In this document: in pieces, positions 45,655 through 56,140 of the stretch | How positions within the stretch are numbered: position 1 is the stretch's first letter | Layout: every line of letters starts with the position of its first letter | From: Trichaptum fuscoviolaceum | Lineage: Eukaryota; Basidiomycota; Agaricomycetes; Hymenochaetales; Trichaptaceae | NCBI GenBank assembly: GCA_910574455.1 | Contig: CAJSYZ010000009.1 | Span: forward strand, 3,675,040 to 3,739,039 | Direction of reading: 5' to 3' | DNA: 64,000 nt | Program-made: the position numbers and the translations under genes | The notes under the pieces: generated by a model | The model's input: only the letters and a program-made list of their open reading frames with translations | The model's database searches: none | Told to the model about the DNA's origin: nothing

Positions 45655-46383
45655 GTGCAGGTCTCGAAGCCACCCCCACCGCCGCCACGACTAAAGCCGA
45701 AAGCGAAGACAGAGCGAGGGGAAGCTGCTGGTGAAGCTGGAGCGGAAGTCGGATATAAAGATCGAGAGATCCGGGTCGTCTTTGGCCTCGACGTCCACGG
45801 CTGTCAGCGGCGAGGACGCGCCATACCAGGAGTTCAATCCGATGGGCTGTGACAGGCATGGGTGGCAATACAACGTGATGAAGTTCGACTCGCGAAAGCC
45901 GGTTGACATCAGTACATGGGCGCAGCCCGTGAAGCTCAACCGCAAGGAGCTGCGCCGTGACCCTACCGTTGAGGGTCTGGGCGGAGTCAGCTCGCAAGTG
46001 CCCATGATGCCGATGTTGGGAGCAGATGGGAAGCCCGTCATTGCAGCAGACGGACGTATAGTCATGGTTGATGCAGAGGGCCGGCTGATCCATAATGCCT
46101 ACGGTGAGGCGATCCCCGCAAAGAGAAAGGATTGCAAAGGCAAGGACAAGGACAAGCTGAAATGCAAGTTTCAGAAGAAGACCAGGCAGGTGTTCCTGGT
46201 GCCCGAGCACATCCGGAAGATGCGTCGAGAGGAACACTTCCCTGGGTAGCGGAGGACGGGGCAGGCAGTGACTTGTGGGTGGGAAGGATGGAGGAGGCCG
46301 CGAAGAGCAAGACGCATGCGATGTTCACGCCTGCAGCGGACCAGGTGTTCAAATTCGTGCCTGCGCACCGGTTCAAGAGGTAG
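45655..46383 (+). pseudogene. TFIIF alpha subunit (RAP74/Tfg1) N-terminal fragment
   Basis: Piece of the large subunit of general transcription factor TFIIF. A Lys/Pro-rich start (PPPPPPRLKPKAK) shifts frame into EFNPMGCDRHGWQYNVMKFD, STWAQPVKLNRKELRRDPTV, and KTRQVFLVPEHIRKMRREEH. The frame then hits TAG at 46246-46248. The continuation PWVAEDGAGSDLWVGRMEEA through AADQVFKFVPAHRFKR is in the next frame (one-base deletion near 46240) and ends at 46383. Only the dimerisation (triple-barrel) part is present. The fragment is non-functional and belongs to the gene-fragment set of the MULE-like element. Confidence 0.8.
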
Positions 46384-48352
46384 ATCTGACGTGAGCGTGC
46401 ACTGGCAGGGAGACCCAAGTGTGATGTAACGCTGACTTGGCTTCGCTTTCGTCAGTTATCTTACTCTGGATTCTCGGATTGTATTCTTGACCATGACTGT
46501 TCACCTTGAAGGACAAGAACTGATCATTCTCGTCCTCGGTCTGCCCCTCAATAGACTCGACTTCAGCTTCAAGAGTCAAGACGACTAGAAGACTTCAAAT
46601 ATCAAACATCATCAATGGGACTTGAGACATTCTCATATACATACGACACACAGCATCACATTAGTTTGAAACAAACGGCATGGAGGGGATGTTACCCAGC
46701 GACCAGGTAAGCTTCTTTGACATTGTGTACGCTTCTGCGACTCACACCGCGCACAAAGCTATCAAGCTCAGTGGCTCATACAAGTAACCCTGATACCTAT
46801 CAACGATTATCTGTTTGCGCTTGTTCAGAGTAACTTGGCCGATGTTCTATACTGTCCAGTGGCTGTGAATGTGACACTTGCTGTTGATTCATCGCTATTG
46901 CTTTACCTGATGTCTCTGCCGATGAAGTATTTGTTTTTACTGAAGTTTTGTCGCCAATGTTTCTTGAAGAGGAGCCGCCAAAACCAACTATCCATAAGCC
47001 TTGAACTAAACTGTAGCCTCTGTCAACCCGAGTCATGACAATCATCTTGCCTCTAATCGGATTTATGCATGTGACGGTCTGTGCTGAGAAAATAAAGTAA
47101 CACGTCGACCCTTGCAATGTGCCTTTGCCTGAAGATGGAGATAGCATTTTGACTCTTTTGTCAGCTGTTTCAACTCCTAGTAGGGCCTTTATTTACCGAA
47201 GACGATGGAGTGGACCGCTCTCTGTACCGGTTCGTTCTGTCCCTGAACTCAAGAACGCGGCCGCGGCAATACATCCTGCATCGTTGCCTACCAATGGACA
47301 ACGAAAACCTAGGACCGCTGACTGTCAATGCAGTGACCATAAGTATAGCTGTTCGTCCGTTGAAGACTGAAGAAGTGGATATGCTGAGACGCTCAAATTT
47401 GACGCAGAAGCTACTATTGGCAAAGCTCATAAGCTGACAGTGAGTGCGGACATCTTGCTCACCACATTCAATGCATTGCCCATGATTTGCTCAGACATTT
47501 GTGGCGGGGACAAGCTGGCTCTGACGGTGCTATGTAATTCAGTAAGCCGCTCTTAAATAATGGGAGGACATGCATGAATAAGTGAAGCTTGCCTTATTCA
47601 AGACTTCAGTCTCTCAGGACCTTTAAGTGATGCTTAAGTCACTTTCAGCAGAAAGTAGTCTTCCTGATGGGCCGTTTGTTTGTTCTTCAATTATTTGCGA
47701 ACGCTGTGGGTGCACAGCAGAGCCCGCTACCAATGTTGGGTAGTTCTATTACATTTTAGAATGTATAAATTTCTTATATATACATATGTGACAATGATTA
47801 TAAGTTATAAGAGTCTTTTTTATGCAAATGAAAGGAGGCCGTCCGCGTCCTCGTCCGGCGCGCTCGCTTTGCTCGCGCCCCCGTTCTCGGACACCGAGTC
47901 GCACAGAGACCATACATTGTGAATAATATAAGTAACTTGTAAGTACCAAATTAGTGATTATAATTTATACAAGATATTATATGTGAAAATGAATCTGTGT
48001 GGCATGAGTCCTTGTCCGCCGCGCTCGCTTCGCTCGCGCAACTTGAACCCGGATACGGAGACTGTGCTATTTGAGCTCAATTGGACTTAAGTAAACTTAA
48101 TTAACTTAATGCATCCATTGTAAGCAATTTAAGTAACTTGTAAGTGAACCTAAGTTCGGCACTTTGTATTTACCGAAAGGCCGGCCTAGACTAAAGGCAC
48201 ATGACATTCACGTGATAAATAAGGTTTTGACTGAAAAAAGTGACAATCAGTACGCCTTTAGAACCCGCTAGGGGTAGCGGGAACTTAAAGTTGTATTTAC
48301 AAATTTTATACTGTAGTATTTTAATTTTTTTGTCTTGATAAAAGTCGTGGGA
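46384..48352. other. Right interior of MULE-like element, no recognised gene
   Basis: Nearly 2 kb without a supportable gene. Short frames exist (46800-47147 minus, 47210-47437 plus) with no recognised motif. From about 47700 it is strongly AT-rich, broken by two GC-rich islands (about 47840-47900 and 48015-48060) sharing the word GCGCGCTCGCTT. A hairpin CCCGCTA-GGGG-TAGCGGG lies near 48268-48285. Confidence 0.4.
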
Positions 48353-48402
48353 AATTCGGGAGGGGTATCAGGCCTTGCCAGCCATGCTGGCCCTCCCGAA
48401 TT
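48353..48402. repeat. Perfect 12-bp hairpin
   Basis: AATTCGGGAGGG (48353-48364) pairs with CCCTCCCGAATT (48391-48402). The 26-nt loop contains a second small hairpin GCCAGC-CAT-GCTGGC. It is followed by a small inverted-repeat block (about 48402-48509) whose arms read TTATCTCTCACTTTGTACTT. Confidence 0.6.
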
Positions 48403-48558
48403 ATCTCTCACTTTGTACTTTGTTTTTCTAAAGTTTGGTTTATTTGTTCTTAGACCAATTTGGTAATTATATGTGGCGCCAGATATACTAAGTACAACGT
48501 GAGAGATTAGAGCTCAATGGGTGCCCTGGGAAGGAGGATGAGTCAGAGACAGCTTTCC

Positions 48559-48662
48559 ATTCTCGTTAAGTTATGTCTTGTTTGTTACAAACACTAATTA
48601 GGATATTCCGACGATAAGCTAGTTATGGAAGCCGGCTCTGACGGCCCCTGGGAACGAGGTTG
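48559..48662 (-). repeat. Right TIR of MULE-like element
   Basis: Inverted counterpart of 15801-15904. It is followed directly by the 9-bp duplication GATCAGGCT at 48663-48671. Inward of it the sequence again resembles the left subterminal region at 17023-17060 (shared CATCCTCCTTCCCAGGG). Confidence 0.85.
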
Positions 48663-48671
48663 GATCAGGCT

Positions 48672-49960
48672 CAAGACTCTACTTAGATCTATCCTCTCTC
48701 CTGGATTCTGAATTGACTATAAGCATCAGAACCTCTTGCTCAGCTGCCGAAGCAAGGCATAACGTCTTTCGTTCTATTCGCGCCAGCCTCTTCGTTGCTT
48801 GTCCTCGTCCGTCCTCACAATGCGCAGAGTGGTCATATGTGGGCTTTGCGCAGGAACCAGTTAGTACGTTCCGGAAATCGTTGCTTATAGATTATGCTGA
48901 AGACAAAATCGCCTGACCCTTCGAAAGGCCACGCAGGCGTTCTGAGCGGCCACTTGGTCAATCCGGACTGCAAATTGTAGATGCGTGGTGAAAATGGGTT
49001 GACGAGTTGATGATTGTCATCTTGAGGTCGACGATGCCGCGGGTACGGGATGTTGGTCCAGTGGTCTACGCGCTTCCGTGCATATAGCCAGCAGAAGCCA
49101 GTAGAATTGAGTGGTGATGCAGGAATCTACGCGCAGAGGCCCGGAGGCAGAGACCATTGACAGGTGAGTACGGCCACCATGTTTGCCGCCCGGAATCTAA
49201 GATCTTGATGAACAGGTTTCGTCTCTTGTAGACCGCCTTCCCCGAATGCACGGTTTTGGTCCTTGAATGAGACTACTGGCCCAACTAAAGATCGAATCAG
49301 CCCCACCAACCACCCTTCTTGTCGGAAGTAGAGCTACAAAAATCTGACATGCAAGATCGCGCGCAGTCTGGTTCAGGGGAAGTAGCAGAGGTATTTCTCA
49401 AAACAACGCCATCGTGAAGTCCAGCTCACGTTGGAGGAAAGGACGTCGGAGGAGAGGTTGTGAAAGCTTCAGTGTGCGTTCTGTCATTGATATATCGAAG
49501 ACGATCGACTTACAGACACAGCGTCAGTACTTCTTTCGCCCGCGGCGGTTCACCCCGCTCGACGATATATGATAGCCTAAGCTGTACATACAGTCGTTCT
49601 GCACGCATGCAATCGAATCATTAGTCGAAAGAAGGCCTATTGTCTCATAAGCTTTCAAGCAGTGTCTTCAAGCTCATCCTGGCTGCCCTCAGCCCCACCC
49701 AGCATACCTACGGAGTCAAACCACGACCGTGTTGACCCACTCAGAACCGCACCAGGATAGACAGTAAGAGTGTAAACACAATTCGCTTTGGTAGCTTAAA
49801 AAATGAAAGGACTATTTGATTGTTTTACCGATAAATCAGGATGGACAAGTACAATGCCGTAGTCCGCAAACAAGGATAAGCGGTACCCAGGGAACACCGA
49901 GTTAAGCGTTAGTGCTGTGTGCCTCACACGAGTTGCGTACAGTATCCCTGTCAGCAATCA
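48672..49960. other. Right flank of the MULE-like element
   Basis: About 1.3 kb with only short open frames and no recognised domain. It is the sequence that adjoined 15800 before the large insertion, so any promoter of M1 may have been split by it. I see nothing further in it. Confidence 0.35.
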
Positions 49961-49979
49961 TTATGCTCAACATTTTATC

Positions 49980-50950
49980 CATTAGTATTGTCATGGCTGG
50001 CAGTCAGGACCAAATACAGTCGAGCTGCTTTTCTCTCTTACCATCCTTGTAATTAATGAGGTGATCTTATAACGTGTCTCCTTCCTTTATTTCCTCCTTC
50101 TTCTAAATCACGTCGCGAAGAGAGGGCAAATGAGGGCGTTGTTTACGTTCGTGTGGTTGGCTGACTGGTCAAACCACGAAACCCACCAGCTGGGCATCTG
50201 CGAACGCGTCCGGGAACTTTGCAGCGTGATTCACCTCGCCCCGAGAACGTTTTAAAGGGTCTAGTGCGGTGGGAAGAGATGAGCAAGCCAAGTCATCTGC
50301 GACGGCCAGTACGTGTACGCAAGTCCGGAGAGGAGTTCGGTAGCGGAGTCGAGGTATGAGGACGTCGAGGACATGTTCGGTCTAGGCTTCTTAAACTTGA
50401 ACATTGCTCTTCTCCACTCTATCTTTGAGGAAGAACGTGGTCAGCTTCCGGCAATCGTAGCTGAAAAAGACGGAAGACAATCCTTGAGCGGGGCAAGAAG
50501 AGCTTCCGGCAACTTGAATCGCCGGACTCGGACAATAAAGTTCATGTGGACTCCGCGACCCGGCCCCGCGTAGTTTTACACGATCACTTTCCCGTGCGAC
50601 CCGAATCTGCATCACGATCCCTTCAACAGCCCGCTCTCACCTTTGACACACATGATGATACTGGCTCAAAAAGCTGAGGGTCATTACATTGAGCGCGATG
50701 ATGTTGCGCAGTACGGGACGGAATGGCGTACTCTTGTTCTGAAGGGAGATGGCATGCATTCCTTGCTAACGTCTTAGGACCGGTGTCGCTGAGGGAGGTT
50801 GGGTGAGATAAATAAGCTGAGTCCGTCAATCCGCTAGCCTTCGCCGTCTCACTTCAGTCCTGATGTGCTCGAGAAACTCTGCGGCCATTTGAGTGTTCAG
50901 CACATCCGCGTCAGCGAACCACTTCGGTGGCTTTTATTAGATTGATATTA
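49980..50950 (-). pseudogene. Duplicated degenerate unit, copy U1
   Basis: Shares several segments with 59180-59690, 62840-63108 and 63765-63960 (for example the GAGCTGCTTTTCTCTCTTACCATCC block, and GATGGCATGCATTCCTTGCT). In U2 the minus-strand end of the first segment reads VIKYTDGKREKQLEYI; the same place in U1 has stops, so this copy is decayed. Protein family not recognised. Confidence 0.5.
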
Positions 50951-53904
50951 TTGTCATCGACGTGTCGACTCTGTAATGTCATGACACGAACCTGCAACGC
51001 GGGTGAAGTAGGATGACGGAACCGGGAAACATGGGTGGCTATATTGTACTTCAGATTAATATCGACATCACCCTGTGCCAATGAATCAGGTAAGTTAGCT
51101 TTTCGCTTTTCAGTGATTGACTCGTCTGAAGCAATATGAGTAACTTTCAGCTCGACGCTACCGTTGACAATCGTTCAAAATATCTCACACGGAATCTTAC
51201 CTGTAAGTCGATCTCGCTAGCCATCTTCTCCATTGCTTTGTCACCTAAAGGTTTCAGAATCACAAGCCCAAAGTATAATTCACAAATGTCATCTTAGGTG
51301 TCGTCATACAAAAATAAATAAAGGAAACATCATAAAATCGAGTCTTGTGCTTCATGTGCACGATAATGGCGCGGAGCCTGCTATTCAATCGTGAATTAAC
51401 TCCGCAAAGTAACCTTGGTGAATGAAAGAAGGCATACCTTGGTTTTTCTTCATTCACTGCTCCGGCCCTCGACGACTATTGCTGGCGATTCCTCGATCGT
51501 CTCTCCCACAGCCGGTTGATCATTGCGTGCGACAGCGTCGTCTTCTCTTCCAGGCATCTCGGGCTCGCGGCTCGGACCGCTTGCCAGTGGTGTAGAAACC
51601 ACGAGTTCTAGTCCACCTGTTATCGCGGTCGTTGATGAATGTTCGTCGGACGGGGAAGCTTCATCGTCCGGGTGCCGTGGGAGTTCCGACTCAGTGCCTG
51701 GCTGGCCAGTTTCCACAGCTGCAGTCCCGCCTTCTGGTACAGATGTGTTGACCAAACTCCCGTGGGGCGATCCAGATACACTACCGTGTTCGTTTCGATT
51801 TTCGCTCCTCGATTGCGAACCTGGAGGATCGACGTTGCGCTCGGGCATATGCTCTTCTTCGGCCAATCGTCTTCTCCATTCCGTCCTAATCTCTTCACGT
51901 CTTAAAGCCAGTACGGGCCTCACCTTCAGATTGAACTCTTTGTAGAGCTCAGGATAACCCCAGATTCCCCTTTTGAGATATCCTTCTAAACCCTCGTCGT
52001 TGCTACCATTCATCAATACGGTACACATAAAATACTCTAAATTATGATCCTTACCCTACATCCTCCCAGATTTTAAAGTCCATCATGACTACTTGCACAA
52101 GTTCACCTTCTCCGAACCGGCTCAATAGGGAGTCACGATATCGATTCTTTGCTTCCTCGGCTTTCGTTTTCAGATCTGGTACATCCTGAGTTTGTTCAGC
52201 TGCTTCGCGCCTAATGTTTTCTCCTAACTCGATGTCGCCTAGTCGTTGACCTTGCTGAGAGGATTGGGTACCAGTCCTCAGGAAAAAGTGACCGAATTTC
52301 GAAAGGCACTTCTTTGCCCCTTGAGCGCATTTCTTGGTCGAAACTCCAATATGGCGGATGAGCTTTGAAAGAACGTACGGGTCTGACCAGGCACGATTCG
52401 GATTGACCCAGCGCAACTTGTAATTAAGGCGTGCTACACGTTTATCCATCCCCAATGCCCTTGAAGCTCATCGTCAGCTCGAATATGGCATTACTAGAGA
52501 AGGCGAGATACCAATAAATGTTCCGGAGTAGATGTAACCGGTACGCCCATGACTTATTGTAACGTTTTGTTATAGTTATCCCAATCCATTCTATTCCTTT
52601 CCCGAGCCATTCCAGGGTTATCCTGATCCATCCTGTGTTCTTGAAAATCCATCTTGCCCACCAGGACTCATGTTTCAGTTGATAGATAAACCAAGCTGTG
52701 ACAGAGAGTATGCAGATGCTATGCAATCCCGTGAAGACGTTTGTAGCGAGCGAAACAAAATGCGGCTACAGTATATTGAAATCACTTATTTAGGGTATAA
52801 TATGATATGTAACGTACCTGGACGGACCAATAAACAAAGATATTTAGACCAACGACAAAAGCGACAGCGGCCACGATTAAAAAAACCATAGGCGCCTTAT
52901 CAAGCCAGAACCGAATCAATAAGGGTGTTGCACGTGGTGAATAATACCTTTGAAAGCAACTTCAGTCCGAGGGCAATATACCGTCAGAAGAAAGCCACCT
53001 ACACAGAGGATCTACGCCATGTCACCCCAAGCAAGCTGCTCACACCCGAGGAGACGCTGAAAACCAACGACAGGAACCAGAAGAAATTCACTACTCCTCG
53101 AAGAGTACTGGACGTTTCTGAGCTGGGCTGCGCGTATGTAAATTGAAGTGTGGTTGCTGTCACGCTAGAGAAGAAGGTGGCAATCGTCGTGATGTTGATG
53201 TATCGTGTCGTATCCCTCTCCTTCTCCTCGGCAAGGAAAGAAGGTAAAGCTGTCCTACTTTAGCGCAAGCAGGTCGGGGTCAAGCACTCAAGCACTTACA
53301 TTTCTCTCCAAAAGTTTTGAGTTCATCAGCCACAGTGCCTGCACCGACTTTCGCGTAGTTCCTTTCGGACACTTCTTTAGGTGCATACATGGCCTCTTCC
53401 AGCTTGGTGAAGAGGTCATAACAAACATAATCCATGCATTCAACCAGCTCATTTCTATGTATGAAGCCTAGGATAGTACTGTTAGAAATACTGCTGCGAT
53501 CATTTAATATTTGATCATTACCATGAACTTTATGCACCCCATACTTCGTGACAAAAGTATTAAGCACCGGTCATATATTGCATCGTTGGAACATTCAACT
53601 CACCCGAAGCAAATCCGCCCATCTTTTCACTTCACGGAAGTAGAACGCGTGCTTTTGATGGTATAGGCTACCCTTGAATTTACTGACGGCAAAAGATAGT
53701 CGTGCAAAAGAGTACGTCAAATCCTTGATTTTACGTCGTCTTCCTATGTCGCCTATTAAAGTCTTGCACTCTTATCTGTAAGATTTCACGCACCATTCGG
53801 ATCCGAGTTCAAAATGTCAATCAGTAACTGAACGGGATGGTGTAGGTAGCTCTGGACTAATTTTGCAGATTTAATGACCTCCTTGTCTCCTCCGACGATG
53901 CCAT

Positions 53905-56140
53905 CAGGCACCTCAGCTCATAAGATGCATCGTATTCTGTCATGACAGTGTATCCGATTCATTTCCTTATTTGGACTTGTATCCGATTCAATACAATATT
54001 TGGAAACATATTCTCATAATTATTTCAGCAGTGTAGATAGGTAGATATGTACATGAGCATAGTACAAATGATTGAAACATAAGAAACACAGTAGAAAGAA
54101 GAATTTAAAGATAAACCGGAGTTATAACACCATAAAGGACAGTGATTAATTAGAAAGTGAAATTAATATAAGCTGTTGTATCGGATACTTACCTTGAATC
54201 GGATGCCACTAATGCAGCGGATACTTGAGCTACATCGGATACTTGAGTTGTAGCAGATTCCACTATTGCATCGAATTCTCGGAGATGACAGAAGACAAAC
54301 AAGAGTTAGCTGACAACTCAAAGAGAGTGAATGCAGAACTTACCTTGTAGATTGATGTTGTCTAGAAATATTCAAGCAAACTCTGAAAGCTACAGCATTC
54401 CGGACATTAGTGAATGCATTTGTTACAGTGAAATAAATTCCTTACCAGCAATCTAGTCCGAAGCCGAGAGCACATGGGAGGCGTCTACAAAGACCTTGAA
54501 CTCGCGCAAATGGTCAGAATCCGCTAATTTCAAGAATAATATAAACGTACCTTTTTGCTACAACATCGGGGAACAGGAGAGAAAGGAAAGTGTCGAAAAA
54601 TGGCTCTGGGGGGCCTTAAGTGTTACTAAACTCACCATATTTCGGGCAGGCTTCGGCTGTTCCGGCATACTATAAATGGAATGCTTGAAGCCTGCCCTCA
54701 CCTCAAGCACATGACTGACGCGTCCTTGTTTGACAGTCACGCCACCGTGTTTCTCCCACGGCTCACAACTGTTGCTGCCAGTGCTGAGTTCACCGCACTT
54801 GCATCTCGCGCAATCACAGCTGGAGAGCACCGGGAGCTTGTGTTTAAGAGAAGTGTATCCTTCTCATTTGACGACGACTAACTCACCTTATTTTACCCCT
54901 TTGATAGAATCCTTCACAGATCCGCTCAACCTCACGATTGTACAAGGCCTTGCTCCCGGAGGTGACTGAGGGACGCCATGTACTACTCATAGACTTTATT
55001 CCGGATGCACGAGGTCAAGTTTCTCATGGCACAGCTTGTACGTCCTTCCTTTCTTTGATCAACTTTGTTCTTCTAGCTGACCTTCTACAGTGTCACGCCG
55101 TGAGCGTCATGCAGGATCATAACATTGCCCACTGCAACATCAAGCCCGATAACATCTTTCTAGACGAACACGGACGATTAGTCGTTGGCAATTTTGGTCT
55201 AGGGCACGTATTCCGACACGTCATAGGCATTGTTCTCGAGGCGATGGGGACCGATGATTTCTGGCATCGCACGTCAGGTGAGCGTGGCACTCCTGGGTAT
55301 ATGGCACCAGTGATGCTTCGCAACGAATACTACTCGTACAAGACCGACAACTTCTCCGCCGAAGTTATCTTCTACGAGCTTGTCTTCGGAAGAGTGAGTC
55401 TTTTTCTTCATCCGCATGGTCTTCGCCACTCACTGCTTGACCCTCCAGCATCCGTTCCGTGCCGTGATCGGAACCACCTTCAGGAGACGGTGCTCTTTGA
55501 CGACCCTCTTTTCCCAAGTGGTTTAGCAAAGACTTCTACCCGGCATACACATTGATGCGAAGGTTACTTGCCAAGAACCCCGACCATCGCATCTCGATGA
55601 AAGATGCCAACGATAGCATCTTCTTCAATGATGTGTAAGTAGCTTGTCCTTTGAAAGATGCTCGTCACTGATCTTCACTGTATGTAGGAACTGGACGCAG
55701 GTTGCGAACAAGGCACAGCCTATCCCTGCACTCCAAAAATCAAGACTGAAGTCTACATCAGCAAGTGCGTTCTCGTCGATGATCCCTATCAGCTTCAGCG
55801 CTGGCACCCCATCCTAGCTGACTACGTCTTCGTGTCAGCAGTTCAATTCGACAACAAGAAGGAGTTATAGTTCGAACAACCCCCACCCATGCCCGCGCCT
55901 GCCGACTCGGTAGACATGCGTATGGAACGCCTCGCCGTCGTAACTAGTAAATAAATAGTCTCATGTAACTAGTAAACACAGGTTTTGAATACAACATTAT
56001 CCCAGCCCAATTTTTTTACTGATTTTGCGCCACTGGCACACTTTCCGAATATGGTAAAGTATCGGATACAAATCCAAATAAGGATTGAATCGGATACACT
56101 GTCCTGACAGAATACGATGCAACGTATGGTGTGTGGTGAT
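53905..56140. mobile_element. 2.2-kb DNA element carrying a kinase fragment
   Basis: Flanked by a 9-bp duplication CGATGCCAT (53896-53904 and 56141-56149). The paralog M1 has the site once. Inverted arms at 53927-53960 and 56087-56120 match with one mismatch (GCATCGTATTCTGTCA...) and are followed on both sides by TATCCGAT-containing repeats, which recur inside the element. The outermost about 20 bp on each side match only loosely. The 9-bp duplication suggests a MULE-type, Pack-like element; no transposase is visible. Confidence 0.72.
54938..55870 (+). pseudogene. AGC-like protein kinase fragment with lost catalytic residues
   Basis: C-lobe of a Ser/Thr kinase related to the AGC group. Catalytic loop reads HCNIKPDNIFLDEHG (HRD replaced by HCN, about 55130). 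The metal-binding motif reads NFG in place of DFG (about 55190). The activation-segment end GTPGYMAPV lacks the usual Glu of APE. DNFSAEVIFYELVFG follows. Later exons give LLAKNPDHRISMKDA and, after an intron near 55637-55686, NWTQVANKAQPIPAL, which looks like the start of an AGC C-terminal extension. The N-lobe with the ATP-binding loop is not convincing. Both key aspartates are gone, so it cannot be a normal kinase: either a decayed capture or a pseudokinase. Confidence 0.72.

Larger units (their letters stand above)
15801..48662. mobile_element. 32.9-kb composite MULE-like element carrying host gene fragments
   Basis: The outermost insertion in the window. Its ends, reading inward, are CAACCTCGTTCCCAGGGGCC on both sides. 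The inverted repeats match over 104 bp with one mismatch and are flanked by a perfect 9-bp direct duplication GATCAGGCT (15792-15800 and 48663-48671). Long TIRs with a 9-bp duplication are the hallmark of Mutator-like elements. I find no MULE transposase, so it would be non-autonomous. The body holds pieces of unrelated genes (BSD2/NDFIP, alpha-1,3-glucan synthase, a DUF1771 protein, TFIIF-alpha), as in Pack-MULEs. Later nested insertions (MITEs, Tc1/mariner-like, KDZ, gypsy, solo LTR) account for most of its length; without the KDZ and Tc1-like elements it would be about 10 kb. Confidence 0.82.

Noticed and set aside
45392..46237. Long minus-strand open frame (281 codons)
   Set aside because: It lies antisense to the recognisable TFIIF-alpha and glucan-synthase fragments and has no family features; a shadow of plus-strand coding sequence.
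15801..48662. Helitron as the explanation for the gene-capturing element
   Set aside because: Long terminal inverted repeats and a 9-bp target duplication contradict Helitron structure, and no Rep/helicase of Helitron type is inside.
49855..49940. Sequence resembling a 5S rRNA or 5S-derived SINE (a GAACACCGAGTTAAGCGTTAGTGCTG-like stretch)
   Set aside because: Only a short stretch is suggestive; the expected 5S arms and internal promoter boxes do not line up, so no RNA gene is called.
53205..53471. Plus-strand open frame over M2 exons
   Set aside because: Antisense shadow of the M2 membrane-protein exons that match M1.
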